Shown here piece after piece: positions 45,801 to 54,521 of a stretch of 64,000 nucleotides of DNA. The stretch lies in NCBI RefSeq assembly GCF_012726295.1, contig NZ_JABAOB010000002.1:682001-746000 (forward strand), in the 5' to 3' direction. Below the pieces are notes generated by a model. It was not told where the DNA came from, did no database searches, and saw only the letters and a program-made list of their open reading frames with translations. The DNA is from Chitinophaga sp. Ak27. Its GTDB lineage: Bacteria > Bacteroidota > Bacteroidia > Chitinophagales > Chitinophagaceae. Position numbers and translations under genes: made by a program. Position 1 is the stretch's first letter. Every line of letters begins with the position of its first letter.

Positions 45801-46222
45801 GACAAGGCCGCGCTTTCAACGAAGGCGCTCCGGCGCAGGCACTGGCAGACGATGTATGGAAGCAGCAAGGGGATAAAGGTAAAAAGTATGCCCGCTTCTC
45901 TTTTGCTGACTATGATTACGGTCAACGGAACTACCTCCGCAATGCCACCCTCGGAAATAACAGTAGTTATAACTCAGATGTATCCGTGATGTATGAAAAA
46001 GGAGATTTCCTGGCACTACGTGAGATCACGCTTTCCTATGAGCTGCCCGGCGCTCTCCTCAAACGCATCCGCGTATCCGGACTCAATATTTCCGGAAGCA
46101 TCTATAACGTAGGATACCTGACTGCTTATAAAGGACTGAATCCAGAGATCTACAGCGGATTTGATCCGGGCGGTTATCCGAGGCCGAGACAATTTTCGCT
46201 GGGCGCCAACCTCCGGTTCTGA
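42872..46222 (+). CDS. SusC-type receptor of the sialic acid locus
   Basis: The 1116-residue protein has a signal peptide (MRLLKLCCCLLLLSGVKESF then GQ), a carboxypeptidase-regulatory-like domain (FTVTGSVKDATTHEPLIGVS), a plug (NPVQAMQGKVAGVSI, NIIIRGGTKPN, NPLVVIDDVFR, LQVMKDAASTAIYGARGANG) and a barrel ending FSLGANLRF. It is the large TonB-linked importer, the counterpart of NanO in other Bacteroidota sialic acid loci. The operator in front and the sialidase, lyase, epimerase and transporter behind assign its substrate by context. SusD follows after 30 bases. Confidence 0.95.
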   Translation: MRLLKLCCCLLLLSGVKESFGQNGGFTVTGSVKDATTHEPLIGVSIAVKGKTGTGTATGADGHFTLRLPSGNDTLLFRMMNYSARVVPVNNRLSIDITLATSSSQLGEVLIVGYTEQSVKKNTAAIAKMDVAELKNNPNPNPVQAMQGKVAGVSIPINQGQPGIGAANIIIRGGTKPNVYGAGLGNNNGAQLGSVEGTNPLVVIDDVFRTINDVNPDDIESLQVMKDAASTAIYGARGANGVIVIKTKRGKLNTKSTVTLNHRTTWETQARDYDYLSAADYLRLARTTVAATSDALDKNNLLYNGGFSAGTKKFTQKGQYGKSTYLTALYDNIVQVEGQAYVDNLLAHGWQTMDDPINPGTKLLFADNHYQDMLWNTGISNTDNVTLSGGTDKADYNFSMGYTNQKGVLVGTRYQRYNALGNFGYRASDNLRLEFMINYQNVIPNYVDAYQNDLVRAIRITPLIRIYKDDGNPAPGELYTVRNRFHTLKYDDTRTNTERLVSRVGADLTIIKGLHWRPSLSYMLEDYTELFMRKATPSDEIQPSMLRWKDDYTNASRQLMLDQVLQYDFNIHSDHHFSALAGMNFTRNTNHEKDMGSQRAANDYVYTIEEDPTTIINGQVVSNVVDFRTGLGESRSASLFGQFSYDYKMRYLLGGSLRYDGFSNFAPGNKYAFFPSVSAGWNIDQERFWHSRKVSSLKLRGSWGAAGLSGLSIADTYGDYNPASYALNSGIVRAGLSNPRLRWESTVTTDIALDAGFFNNRLNLSLDYYSKLTKDRLTTKPLPSEAPFPDITYNNGSLRNRGIEVAVGGTVIKTKSFSWNANFTFAFNKTIITDLPDNGRAKNRQGGDIIYDKAAGKEVEAGGLAVGERPYAIYGYHVLGVFATDEEAAAWNAKIKDNLASPQGIKVGKRGGDFIFEDVNNDGVIDTKDQVFIGYRNPDKMGGLQNTFTYKGISLRINMDYALGHMISNGALARSMGQGRAFNEGAPAQALADDVWKQQGDKGKKYARFSFADYDYGQRNYLRNATLGNNSSYNSDVSVMYEKGDFLALREITLSYELPGALLKRIRVSGLNISGSIYNVGYLTAYKGLNPEIYSGFDPGGYPRPRQFSLGANLRF

Positions 46223-46252
46223 TGCTGTTTCTATCATCTAAAAACTTGACGT

Positions 46253-47719
46253 ATGAAAAAGACGAGCTGTTATATAATTTTCCTGGCATTGCTGCTTAGC
46301 AGCTGCGACAAACTGCTGGAAGTAAAGCCACAATCGCAGATTACCGACCAGGTGTTCTTCCGCAATGAAGGGGATTTTGAACCGAATGTAGTAGGCATCT
46401 ATACAGTGATGCGTAGTATAGCCAACAACGTTACCTATGGTACCGAAAGAAGCGAGGAGCTGATTTCTGCTACCAATTCCCGCTTCACGGTGGCCTGGTC
46501 GCAAACACTATCGCCATCCTCCGGAGCAGTTAATTATTCTGAGTGGTATAGGGGTATTGGTCACTGTAATCTCCTGCTGGAGAAGATCCAGGGCTTTGCT
46601 TTCGCGGCCAATCCCAACCTGAAAAAGAAGATAGTGGGCGAAACGCTGGCCCTGCGCGCTTATTTTTATTTTCACCTGTTGCGTGTATTTGGTAGCGTGC
46701 CCATTGTGCTGGAAGCCATCACAGATGAAAATGTGATCCTGCATAAACGAGCCAGCGCATCAGAAGTGATGGCGCAGGTGCTGAGCGACCTTGATGCCGC
46801 TACCGCACAGTTTACGGCGATGACTGATTTTTCGAAAACAAACTATCCTTCTAAATACCGGTTTGCCTATGGCAGTGTGATGGCCATGAAAGCTGATGCT
46901 TTGTTATGGAAGGCCAGCGTGGCCGGTGGCGGGCCAGCAGACTTGCAGGCTGCAGTGGCAGCGATCACGGAAGCAGAAAGTACCGGGGTATCACTCCAGC
47001 CAGATTTTGCCAAAGTAACCGGTGTGCGGGCTGCTGCTAACAACGAAGTATTGATGGCTGCCTATTACAATAAAGATGAAACACCCGGTGGCAACTATGC
47101 GAAGAATGCCTTACCTTTTAAAGACGTACTGGAAGGGGCTATCAACAAGGAACAGATTCCATATGTTAAAAATTCGACCAATGGTCAGGGTGCATACCAG
47201 ATCAGTCCCTTGTCGAAATCGTTGTTTACCAACCCGGCCGACAAACGTATCCCATATACCTGGATCGCTGATATGTACGCTTCGGGTCCGAAAATCAGCT
47301 GGATCACCAAGTACCCGGGAACCGTATATGCAGATGACCGGTATGCCGACAACGACCTGATCATCTATCGCCTGGCGGATCTGTACTTACTGAAGGCGGA
47401 AGCCTATGCGGCGCTGGAGGATGTAAACAACAGTAAAAAATACCTGGATAATGTGAAATTAAGGGCCGGTGTGGATGTCTATGCAGGCGATATGACGAAG
47501 ACAGCGTTGGAGAAAGAGATCCTGAATGAGCGTGGCCGCGAGCTGTTCTTTGAGAACAAACGTTGGTTTGACCTCGTACGCTTTCATAAGGCAGGCATTA
47601 TTGATGTATACAACTACGTGCCCAATCTGAAGGGTAAAACCACGCCGTTGTTCTGGCCGGTGAATACCACCGTATTAGCTAACAACCCGGAGATGACACA
47701 AACAGATGGTTATAAATAA
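46253..47719 (+). CDS. SusD-type sialic-acid-locus lipoprotein
   Basis: The 488-residue protein has a lipoprotein signal (MKKTSCYIIFLALLLSSCDK, lipobox LSSC), the SusD start DKLLEVKPQSQITDQVFF, the core motif GETLALRAYFYFHLLRVFGSVPI and the C-terminal block ILNERGRELFFENKRWFDLVRFHKAG with FWPVNTTVLANNPEM. It should cap the SusC pore and bind free sialic acid or sialoglycans, as NanU does. The next gene starts 16 bases after its stop. Confidence 0.95.
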   Translation: MKKTSCYIIFLALLLSSCDKLLEVKPQSQITDQVFFRNEGDFEPNVVGIYTVMRSIANNVTYGTERSEELISATNSRFTVAWSQTLSPSSGAVNYSEWYRGIGHCNLLLEKIQGFAFAANPNLKKKIVGETLALRAYFYFHLLRVFGSVPIVLEAITDENVILHKRASASEVMAQVLSDLDAATAQFTAMTDFSKTNYPSKYRFAYGSVMAMKADALLWKASVAGGGPADLQAAVAAITEAESTGVSLQPDFAKVTGVRAAANNEVLMAAYYNKDETPGGNYAKNALPFKDVLEGAINKEQIPYVKNSTNGQGAYQISPLSKSLFTNPADKRIPYTWIADMYASGPKISWITKYPGTVYADDRYADNDLIIYRLADLYLLKAEAYAALEDVNNSKKYLDNVKLRAGVDVYAGDMTKTALEKEILNERGRELFFENKRWFDLVRFHKAGIIDVYNYVPNLKGKTTPLFWPVNTTVLANNPEMTQTDGYK

Positions 47720-47735
47720 TACTAATCACGCTAAG

Positions 47736-48905
47736 ATGAAAATAGTAAAGACCAGGTGCTGCCTTTTGATGATCGCCGCCATTGCTGTGGCAGGCGGCTG
47801 CCGCAGTACCCGCACCGCTTCGGCCCATATCATTAATGAGTCGCACGTTGTATTTGAGCCGGACGACCAATACGCGTCCATGAGGATTCCTGCCCTTGTG
47901 CTAACGCAGAAGCAAACCCTACTGGCCTTTTGTGAGGCACGGATAGGGACTGCCAGTGATTGGGCAAATATGAACCTGGTGATGCGTCGCAGTACCGACG
48001 GCGGAAAGACCTGGAGTGAAATCCATATAATTGATACCTGTCGCACAGGGCCGGCAGGAAATCCCACGCCGATTGTAGATGACAAGGGCGTAGTGCACCT
48101 GCTGTACCAGAAAGATTACAAAGACGCGTGGTACATCCGGTCGGAAGATGATGGGAAAAGCTGGTCGCAGCCGGAAAATATCACCGCTGTATACGATCAG
48201 TTTAAACCGGCATACAGCTGGAATGTGTTGGCGCCTGGTCCTGGTCATGGTATACAGTTGAGCTCCGGCCGTTTACTGGCAGCTGTTTGGTTGGCCAATT
48301 CCCGCAAGCTCACACCAAGGAGAAGTCATGGCCCTTCCTGTGTGGCCACTATCTATAGTGATGATCACGGGAAAACCTGGCACAGCGGTGCTATTGTGGC
48401 TGATTCTTCTGCCCGCATGCCCAATCCCAGTGAAAGCCAACCGGTGGAATTGTCCGATCACCGTGTACTGTTAAGTATGCGTAATCCTGCTCCGGTGAAA
48501 CGCCGCGCATTCAGCGAGAGCAAAGATGGTATCACCGGCTGGAGCCCCGTGCGGTACGAGTCAGCGTTGTTTGACCCCACCTGCATGGCCAGCATCGTGC
48601 ATGTAAAGGATTGGCGTCCGGAAGGTAAGCCGGCACTGGTTTTTGTTAATCCCGACACCCGGGATATCGAAAAACATCCGCGCGCCAACCTTACCGCCAG
48701 CGTATCTTTTGATGATGGTAATACCTGGAACATGCACGAGGTATTGGACAGTGGTCCTGCCGGCTATAGTGATATGGCTGCTGGTCCGGATGGTACGATT
48801 TACTGTCTTTATGAAACGAATACTCAACAGAATAAAGGATTCAACTATAGCCTGGTATTAAAGAAATTCAATACGAAGTGGCTGCAGCAAACAAGCAAAA
48901 AATAA
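47736..48905 (+). CDS. nanH: Exo-alpha-sialidase (GH33), lipoprotein
   Basis: I start at the ATG at 47736, which begins a lipoprotein signal (MKIVKTRCCLLMIAAIAVAG, GGC); the frame is open to 47706 inside the SusD gene. The 389-residue enzyme has the RIP motif in MRIPALV with the first catalytic-pocket Arg, Asp boxes (STDGGKTW, SEDDGKSW, SDDHGKTW, SFDDGNTW), and a Tyr/Asp segment YSDMA near the end that fits the nucleophile. It releases terminal sialic acid from host or environmental glycans at the cell surface, feeding the neighbouring SusC/SusD importer. Domain composition is a bare propeller with no carbohydrate-binding module. Confidence 0.93.
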   Translation: MKIVKTRCCLLMIAAIAVAGGCRSTRTASAHIINESHVVFEPDDQYASMRIPALVLTQKQTLLAFCEARIGTASDWANMNLVMRRSTDGGKTWSEIHIIDTCRTGPAGNPTPIVDDKGVVHLLYQKDYKDAWYIRSEDDGKSWSQPENITAVYDQFKPAYSWNVLAPGPGHGIQLSSGRLLAAVWLANSRKLTPRRSHGPSCVATIYSDDHGKTWHSGAIVADSSARMPNPSESQPVELSDHRVLLSMRNPAPVKRRAFSESKDGITGWSPVRYESALFDPTCMASIVHVKDWRPEGKPALVFVNPDTRDIEKHPRANLTASVSFDDGNTWNMHEVLDSGPAGYSDMAAGPDGTIYCLYETNTQQNKGFNYSLVLKKFNTKWLQQTSKK

Positions 48906-48914
48906 GTATAACCC

Positions 48915-49832
48915 ATGAGAGTACAAGGATTGATCGCTGCTACGTTCAGCACATTTAATGACGACGGTTCCCTTAACCTTTCGCTGGTACCAGCACTTGT
49001 CGATACCCTGGTTAACCAGGGTATCAAAGGTGTATTTATCTGCGGTACCAACGGGGAAGGTCCGAATCTGACTACGGAAGAACGTATGGCTACCGTTGAC
49101 GCCTATGTGAAGGCCGTAAATAAACGCTGCCTGGTAATGGTACATGTGGGACATGCGTCCATTGCGGAGGCGCGCAGGCTGGCGGCGCATGCGCAACTGG
49201 CCGGCGCCGATGCTGTTTCGGCCGTATCTGCATTTTACTTTAAGCCAGGATCGGCCCGTATCATGGTAGATTGTATGGCGGAAATTGCAGCGGCTGCACC
49301 ATCGCTGCCATTTTATTACTATCATATTCCTGCCATCACCGGGGTGGCGGTAAATCCGTTAGAGTTCCTGCAGTTGGGAGAATCGCGGATACCCAACCTG
49401 GCCGGTATTAAGTATACAGCCGCTACACTGCATGAGTACCAGGCCTGCTTAAACTATAAAGACGGTAAGTTCGATATCCTTTTTGGTTATGATGAACTGC
49501 TACTGCCGGCGTTGTCGGTAGGGGCAAAGGGAGCGATTGGCAGTACTTACACCTTTGCGGCGCCTTTATACCTGCGGGTCATGGAGCTTTTTAATAAAGG
49601 CGATATCGCTGGGGCGAGGGAGCTGCAGTACCAGGCGGTAAAAATGATTCAATGCCTGGGATGGCATTCGCCCATCCCTGCACAAAAGGCCATTATGAAA
49701 CTGCTGGGCACAGACCTGGGGCCTTGTCGCCTGCCATTGCAGGCACTTGGTAGCACACAGGTGGAGGAAGTTGACAGCTATCTCCAGCAAATTGATTTTG
49801 CTAAAGTGTTGGAAAATGTAACCACGGCATAA
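48915..49832 (+). CDS. nanA: N-acetylneuraminate lyase
   Basis: The 305-residue protein belongs to the dihydrodipicolinate synthase/NAL fold. It has CGTNGEGPNLTTEER (substrate-carboxylate loop), YYYHIPAITGVA with the catalytic Tyr, and the Schiff-base Lys in GIKYTA. The enzyme splits N-acetylneuraminate into N-acetylmannosamine and pyruvate in the cytoplasm. It starts ten bases after the sialidase stop and is followed ten bases later by the mutarotase. The downstream enzymes for N-acetylmannosamine (epimerase, kinase) are not in this operon. Confidence 0.93.
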   Translation: MRVQGLIAATFSTFNDDGSLNLSLVPALVDTLVNQGIKGVFICGTNGEGPNLTTEERMATVDAYVKAVNKRCLVMVHVGHASIAEARRLAAHAQLAGADAVSAVSAFYFKPGSARIMVDCMAEIAAAAPSLPFYYYHIPAITGVAVNPLEFLQLGESRIPNLAGIKYTAATLHEYQACLNYKDGKFDILFGYDELLLPALSVGAKGAIGSTYTFAAPLYLRVMELFNKGDIAGARELQYQAVKMIQCLGWHSPIPAQKAIMKLLGTDLGPCRLPLQALGSTQVEEVDSYLQQIDFAKVLENVTTA

Positions 49833-49841
49833 GCAGAAAGC

Positions 49842-50957
49842 ATGCACAAATATTTTTTTATCATAATGGCTTTATCTTTTTTGATGAACGAAAACTGTAG
49901 CAACCCAGGGGCGGGAGCAATGGTGCTCCCGCTACATTGGGATACCCTGCCGCCGATTCCCGACTCTACAGGATTTGCAGGGTCATTTGCCGGCACATCG
50001 AATGGCGCGCTGATAGTGGCCGGCGGTAGCAATTTCCCCCATGGTGGGACGCCCTGGAATGGTGGAAAGAAAACTTGGTATGATCATATCTTTATATTGG
50101 ATAAGCCTGGTGGAAAATGGCGGCTGGCTGGTAAACTGCCACAGCCACTGGGCTATGGGGTTTCCATTTCCGATGGGAAAGGCCTGATCTGTATCGGTGG
50201 CAGTAATGCTGATGGACATTATCCCGATGTATTCCGGCTCCGCTGGCAGAACGGGAAGATCGTAACAGATACTTTACCGGGGCTGCCAGTGCCACTGGCT
50301 AATACTTGCGGAGCCATAGCCGAAAATCGTATATACGTTGCCGGTGGCCTGCATGCTCCTGCTGACCAGGTTGCGGCGAATGATTTTTATATGCTGGATC
50401 TTTCTGGGTCAGATACGCTTTCCCGCTGGCAGCAATTACCGTCCTGGCCCGGCCCGGCGCGCATGCTGGCAGTGGCGGGAACCGACGGCCCCGATTTTTA
50501 CCTGTTTAGCGGTACTGCACTGGAAAATGGTAACCGAAACTACCTGAGCGATGCGTATCGTTATCAGCCAGACGCAGGGTGGAAGCGGGTGAGCGACTTG
50601 CCTGCACCCGTGGTGGCAGCGCCCACGCCCGCCTGGAAAACAGCGGTTCATCAACTCACCATTTTGGGAGGGGATGATGGTAAGCATGCCGCCCAGGCGG
50701 CAGCGTTGCGGGAACAGCATCCCGGTTTTTCTGATAAGATCTTGTCTTATAATACCGGGAGAGATCATTGGGAACCACAGGGCCGCATGGCTACGCAGCA
50801 TAATGCCGACGCGCCGGCAAATCCTAATGGCAGCTACTGGGCGCCGGTTACAACTACGCTGGTCGACTGGAATGGCATGCTGGTATTGCCGGGAGGAGAG
50901 GTAAGGCCAGGCACCAGGACACCACACGTGTTAACAGCTACCAAAATATTACGCTGA
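49842..50957 (+). CDS. nanM: N-acetylneuraminate epimerase/mutarotase (kelch propeller)
   Basis: The 371-residue protein has a short signal region (MHKYFFIIMALSFLMNENC, possibly a lipobox Cys) and kelch repeats of the NanM/YjhT type (GALIVAGGSNFPHGGTPW, GLICIGGSNADGHYP, IYVAGGLHAPADQV, QLTILGGDDGKH, LVLPGGEVRPGTRTP). NanM converts the alpha-anomer released by sialidase to the beta-anomer in the periplasm, helping uptake. A leader peptide and the position between lyase and transporter fit that role. Confidence 0.9.
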   Translation: MHKYFFIIMALSFLMNENCSNPGAGAMVLPLHWDTLPPIPDSTGFAGSFAGTSNGALIVAGGSNFPHGGTPWNGGKKTWYDHIFILDKPGGKWRLAGKLPQPLGYGVSISDGKGLICIGGSNADGHYPDVFRLRWQNGKIVTDTLPGLPVPLANTCGAIAENRIYVAGGLHAPADQVAANDFYMLDLSGSDTLSRWQQLPSWPGPARMLAVAGTDGPDFYLFSGTALENGNRNYLSDAYRYQPDAGWKRVSDLPAPVVAAPTPAWKTAVHQLTILGGDDGKHAAQAAALREQHPGFSDKILSYNTGRDHWEPQGRMATQHNADAPANPNGSYWAPVTTTLVDWNGMLVLPGGEVRPGTRTPHVLTATKILR

Positions 50958-50983
50958 TATAAGTCAACAAACAATCAAAGGTT

Positions 50984-52207
50984 ATGAAGAACGGTAAGTA
51001 TTATCCATGGATTGTAGTGGCATTATTGTGGTTTGTAGCATTACTGAATTATCTCGACAGACAGATGCTGGCCACTATGCGGCCGGCCATCCAGCAGCAG
51101 CTGCCAGCGCTGGAAAGCGCTACCAACTTCGGTAGGCTGATGGCGATCTTCCTGTGGATCTACGGATTGATGTCGCCCGTGTCAGGTATCATTGCCGACA
51201 GGGTCAACAGGAAATTCCTCATTGTAGGCAGTTTGTTCGTATGGTCAGCCGTTACTTTGATGATGGGATATGCTACCAGTTTCGACCAGCTGTATTGGCT
51301 GAGGGCCGTCATGGGAATCAGCGAGGCGCTATATATTCCCGCCGGACTTTCACTGATTGCTGACTATCACAGTACGCGGACACGGTCGCTGGCGGTGGGT
51401 ATTCATATGACCGGACTATATATGGGGCAGGCGTTGGGAGGCTTTGGGGCTACTATTGCCGCCGCATTTTCCTGGCAGCAAACATTCCATTGGTTTGGCC
51501 TGATCGGCATCGCCTATTCACTGGTGCTGATCCTGTTCCTCCGCGAACACCGGCCAGCAGCGGACCCTGAAACGCCCGGCCAAAAAACGCCGTTCTTCCG
51601 TGGTATAAAAGGCGTATTGTCGCTCCTGCCTTTCTGGATTATCTTCCTGTATTTTTCCATTCCAAGCATCCCGGGATGGGCCATTAAAAATTGGCTGCCC
51701 ACACTATTCTCCGGATCATTAGAGGTGCCCATGAGTGAAGCCGGGCCACTGGCCACTATTTCTACTGCGATTTCCTGTTTTATCGGTGTGGTAATAGGCG
51801 GGCCATTGTCGGACCGCTGGGTGCAGCACAACCTGAAGGGCCGCATTTATACCAGTGCTATAGGTTTGAGCCTTACTGTGCCGGCGTTGCTGTTCCTCGG
51901 CCTGGGCAATGCCCCGGTTTTCCTGGTCGCCGCAGCCTTTTGTTTCGGCGTTGGCTTTGGCATGTTCGACGCCAACAATATGCCCATCCTCTGCCAGTTT
52001 GTGCCTCCCAAGAGCAGGGCCACCGCCTATGGGCTCATGAACATGGGAGGCGTATTTTCCGGAGCAGTGATCACCGATTTCCTGGGACGTTCCTCCGATG
52101 CAGGACATTTAGCGCGCGATTTTGCATTAATATCGCTGGTTATCGTGGCCGCCATTGTAATGTTGTTATTATGTCTGACACCTCGTACAAGTGACTGTAA
52201 AGAATAG
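50984..52207 (+). CDS. nanT: MFS transporter, probable sialic acid uptake (NanT-like)
   Basis: The 407-residue protein has about twelve membrane segments and MFS signatures (DRQMLATMRPAIQ, GIIADRVNRKFLIVGSLF, RAVMGISEALYIPAGLSLIAD, GGPLSDRW, FCFGVGFGMFDANNMPIL). It is the last gene of the operon. As in other Bacteroidota nan loci, an MFS protein carries free sialic acid from periplasm to cytoplasm after SusC import. The substrate is assigned from the operon, not from residues. Confidence 0.9.
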   Translation: MKNGKYYPWIVVALLWFVALLNYLDRQMLATMRPAIQQQLPALESATNFGRLMAIFLWIYGLMSPVSGIIADRVNRKFLIVGSLFVWSAVTLMMGYATSFDQLYWLRAVMGISEALYIPAGLSLIADYHSTRTRSLAVGIHMTGLYMGQALGGFGATIAAAFSWQQTFHWFGLIGIAYSLVLILFLREHRPAADPETPGQKTPFFRGIKGVLSLLPFWIIFLYFSIPSIPGWAIKNWLPTLFSGSLEVPMSEAGPLATISTAISCFIGVVIGGPLSDRWVQHNLKGRIYTSAIGLSLTVPALLFLGLGNAPVFLVAAAFCFGVGFGMFDANNMPILCQFVPPKSRATAYGLMNMGGVFSGAVITDFLGRSSDAGHLARDFALISLVIVAAIVMLLLCLTPRTSDCKE

Positions 52208-52694
52208 CAACGCGGCGTACCGCCCTGCCATCAAGAGCTGTGTGGTTTTAACATTATTATAACAATTGAACATTTAACTTTCGCTTATCGCTGTTGTCAG
52301 AAAATTTTGGTGTTGAAAAACATCCGTAAGAACACCACCATACACAGCAAGGTATTTTTCTATTTGATCTTGTTTTTAATCAATTCAATTTCATTTAGCA
52401 TGATGAGCATCTTTAAAAGCAAAAAGACAGTCGTACAAAAGTCAACAGGCATCAAGGCCACCTTTCTTACCAGAACAATTCCCAACACGATTAAAGTACA
52501 ATCGCTGCATGCCTTCCTCTCTCAAAAGGACGGGCCGTCTGTTTAGCTAACTTCCTGCACCTAATATTCCGATATCGTTGTTTTAGCATTGCTGAAGCAA
52601 CCTGGTATATGATATGGCTATTCCCTCAGCGCGGGAGCAGTTTACGGCATTTTATTTTTCACCACCTAAATATTTTAATTGTCAACTTTTCACT
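52208..52694. other. Intergenic region with no supported gene
   Basis: These 487 bases separate the sialic acid operon from the NEW3/ABC operon. A 79-codon frame with a GTG start (52307-52546) has one hydrophobic stretch but no other sign of being a gene. No clear terminator for the sialic acid operon is visible. Confidence 0.45.
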
Positions 52695-53537
52695 ATGTCA
52701 GTGTTATTTAATGATCTGAGAGTTTATGCTATTGCTTTTTGTTGTTTTTCTTTCTTCGCATTTATGGCGCCGGCTCATGCCCAGAGGCCTGCTGGTAAAG
52801 CGAAATCCGCGTTTACGGTTAGGTTGATCAACATCGCATCTACCGCTAAAGAGCCGTTCCGGTACAATGGTAGCCTGTATAACGGTAGCGGACATACGCA
52901 GATTTATGAATTAGTGGCAGCTGCTCCGGAAGGCTGGACGGCCTTATTCCGTACGGAAGGCAGCCAGATAGCCGGGCTGAGAATGGATTCCGGCAGAACG
53001 CAGGATATTTCCATCGAAATTGCTGCTGCACCAGCAGTGAAGCCAGGAAAATATACCATCCCGGTGGCAGCAGTTACAGCAGGAGATACCCTGCACGTTG
53101 ACCTGGAAGCCGTGGTAACCGGCAGCTATGGGGTTGAATTAACCACGCCGTCCGGCCGGCTGAGCGACGATATCACGGAAGGCCGCAACAAACAGATTCA
53201 ATTAACCGTCAGGAATACCGGCACCTTACCACTGGAAGGACTGGAGCTGTCGGCACAGGCGCCCACTATGTGGAGCGCCACCTTTGAACCCGCCAAAATA
53301 GACAGGTTGGAGCCGGGAAAAGAACAAAATGTTACGGCAAGGCTGCAGGTGCCTGATAAAACAATTGCGGGTGACTATGTGACCAATTTCACCGTTAAGA
53401 ATAATAATGTGAACAGTAACGCCACTTTCCGGATGACGGTGAAAACGTCTCCACTGGCGGGCTGGATAGGTATCGCGGTGATCCTGTTGTCGCTCGGAAT
53501 CGTGTATTACCTGATTCGTAAATATGGAAGGAGATAA
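52695..53537 (+). CDS. NEW3-domain exported membrane-anchored protein
   Basis: I take the ATG at 52695, where a signal peptide starts (MSVLFNDLRVYAIAFCCFSF); the frame is open from 52614. The 280-residue protein has two immunoglobulin-like domains of the NEW3 type (WTALFRTEGSQIAGLRMDSG; QIQLTVRNTGTLPLEGLELS, VPDKTIAGDYVTNFTVKN) and one C-terminal membrane anchor (WIGIAVILLSLGIVYYLIRK). It is 6 bases before an ABC ATPase gene and is probably an extracytoplasmic partner of that transporter. Its exact job is unknown. Confidence 0.85.
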   Translation: MSVLFNDLRVYAIAFCCFSFFAFMAPAHAQRPAGKAKSAFTVRLINIASTAKEPFRYNGSLYNGSGHTQIYELVAAAPEGWTALFRTEGSQIAGLRMDSGRTQDISIEIAAAPAVKPGKYTIPVAAVTAGDTLHVDLEAVVTGSYGVELTTPSGRLSDDITEGRNKQIQLTVRNTGTLPLEGLELSAQAPTMWSATFEPAKIDRLEPGKEQNVTARLQVPDKTIAGDYVTNFTVKNNNVNSNATFRMTVKTSPLAGWIGIAVILLSLGIVYYLIRKYGRR

Positions 53538-53543
53538 CGTGTT

Positions 53544-54521
53544 ATGGAAAATCCCATTATTGAACTGCATGGATTGACAAAATACTACGGTACTGTAAAA
53601 GCGGTAGACAACCTTTCGCTGAAAATTGGTAAGGGGGAAATATTTGGATTGCTGGGACCCAACGGCGCCGGAAAAACCACCACCATACTGATGATGTTGG
53701 GCCTGGCAGAACCGTCGGACGGGCAGGCCGTGGTTTGTGGCATTAATGCTACCCGAAACCCGATTGGCGTCAGGCGTAAAGTCGGGTACCTGCCTGATAG
53801 TGCAGGGTTCTATGATAATATGTCTGCTCTTGATAACCTGATGTACATTGGTCGTCTCAACGGCATCCCGGAAAAGGAAATTGTATCACGCGCCAGGAGC
53901 ACCATGGAAATGGTCGGACTGGGAGGGGAAATGCACAAAAAGGCAGGAGCCTATTCCCGTGGTATGAAACAGCGGCTCGGTTTGGCTGACCTCTTGATCC
54001 GGAAACCAGCGGTGATGATACTGGATGAACCTACCCTGGGTATAGATCCCAGCGGGATAAGGGATTTCCTCCACTTGATACGGCAGCTCAGCCGGCAAGA
54101 AGAATTGACCGTGATCCTGTCGTCGCATCACCTACACCAGATGCAGCAAATCTGCGATCGTGTAGGCATATTCGTAGAAGGCCGGTTGCTGGCGGAAGGA
54201 AACATGGAAACCTTATCACGCAGCTTGTTTGGGAAGGACTCCTTCGCGGTGGAGATTACCGTCAGGGAATCTTTACCGGCCGCGGAAGAACTGGAGCAAC
54301 AACTGCTACAACTGAGCGGCGTTACCGGCGTCGGGATAAACGCTACTACCGTGGCGTTGTCGTGCCACACCGACATTACCCCCGATATTGTACGGCTCTT
54401 TGTACAAAATGGGTTGGATGTAACCGGAGTACACAAAAAAGAATATGGATTGGATGAAATCTATCATCGTTTTTTTGAGCATAACGTTAAAAAAGAAAGC
54501 TTTCAATGGCAGGTTCACTAG
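53544..54521 (+). CDS. ABC transporter ATP-binding protein
   Basis: The 325-residue ATPase has Walker A GPNGAGKTT, signature YSRGMKQRLG, Walker B VMILDEPTLGID and the switch His in SSHHLHQM, with a C-terminal extension of about 90 residues typical of drug- or multi-substrate exporters of the ABC-2 class. It overlaps the permease gene by 16 bases. Confidence 0.95.
   Translation: MENPIIELHGLTKYYGTVKAVDNLSLKIGKGEIFGLLGPNGAGKTTTILMMLGLAEPSDGQAVVCGINATRNPIGVRRKVGYLPDSAGFYDNMSALDNLMYIGRLNGIPEKEIVSRARSTMEMVGLGGEMHKKAGAYSRGMKQRLGLADLLIRKPAVMILDEPTLGIDPSGIRDFLHLIRQLSRQEELTVILSSHHLHQMQQICDRVGIFVEGRLLAEGNMETLSRSLFGKDSFAVEITVRESLPAAEELEQQLLQLSGVTGVGINATTVALSCHTDITPDIVRLFVQNGLDVTGVHKKEYGLDEIYHRFFEHNVKKESFQWQVH

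Noticed and set aside
52307..52546. 79-codon frame with a GTG start and a hydrophobic stretch
   Set aside because: No homology I recognise, no conserved motif, a weak start and AT-rich composition; most likely not coding.
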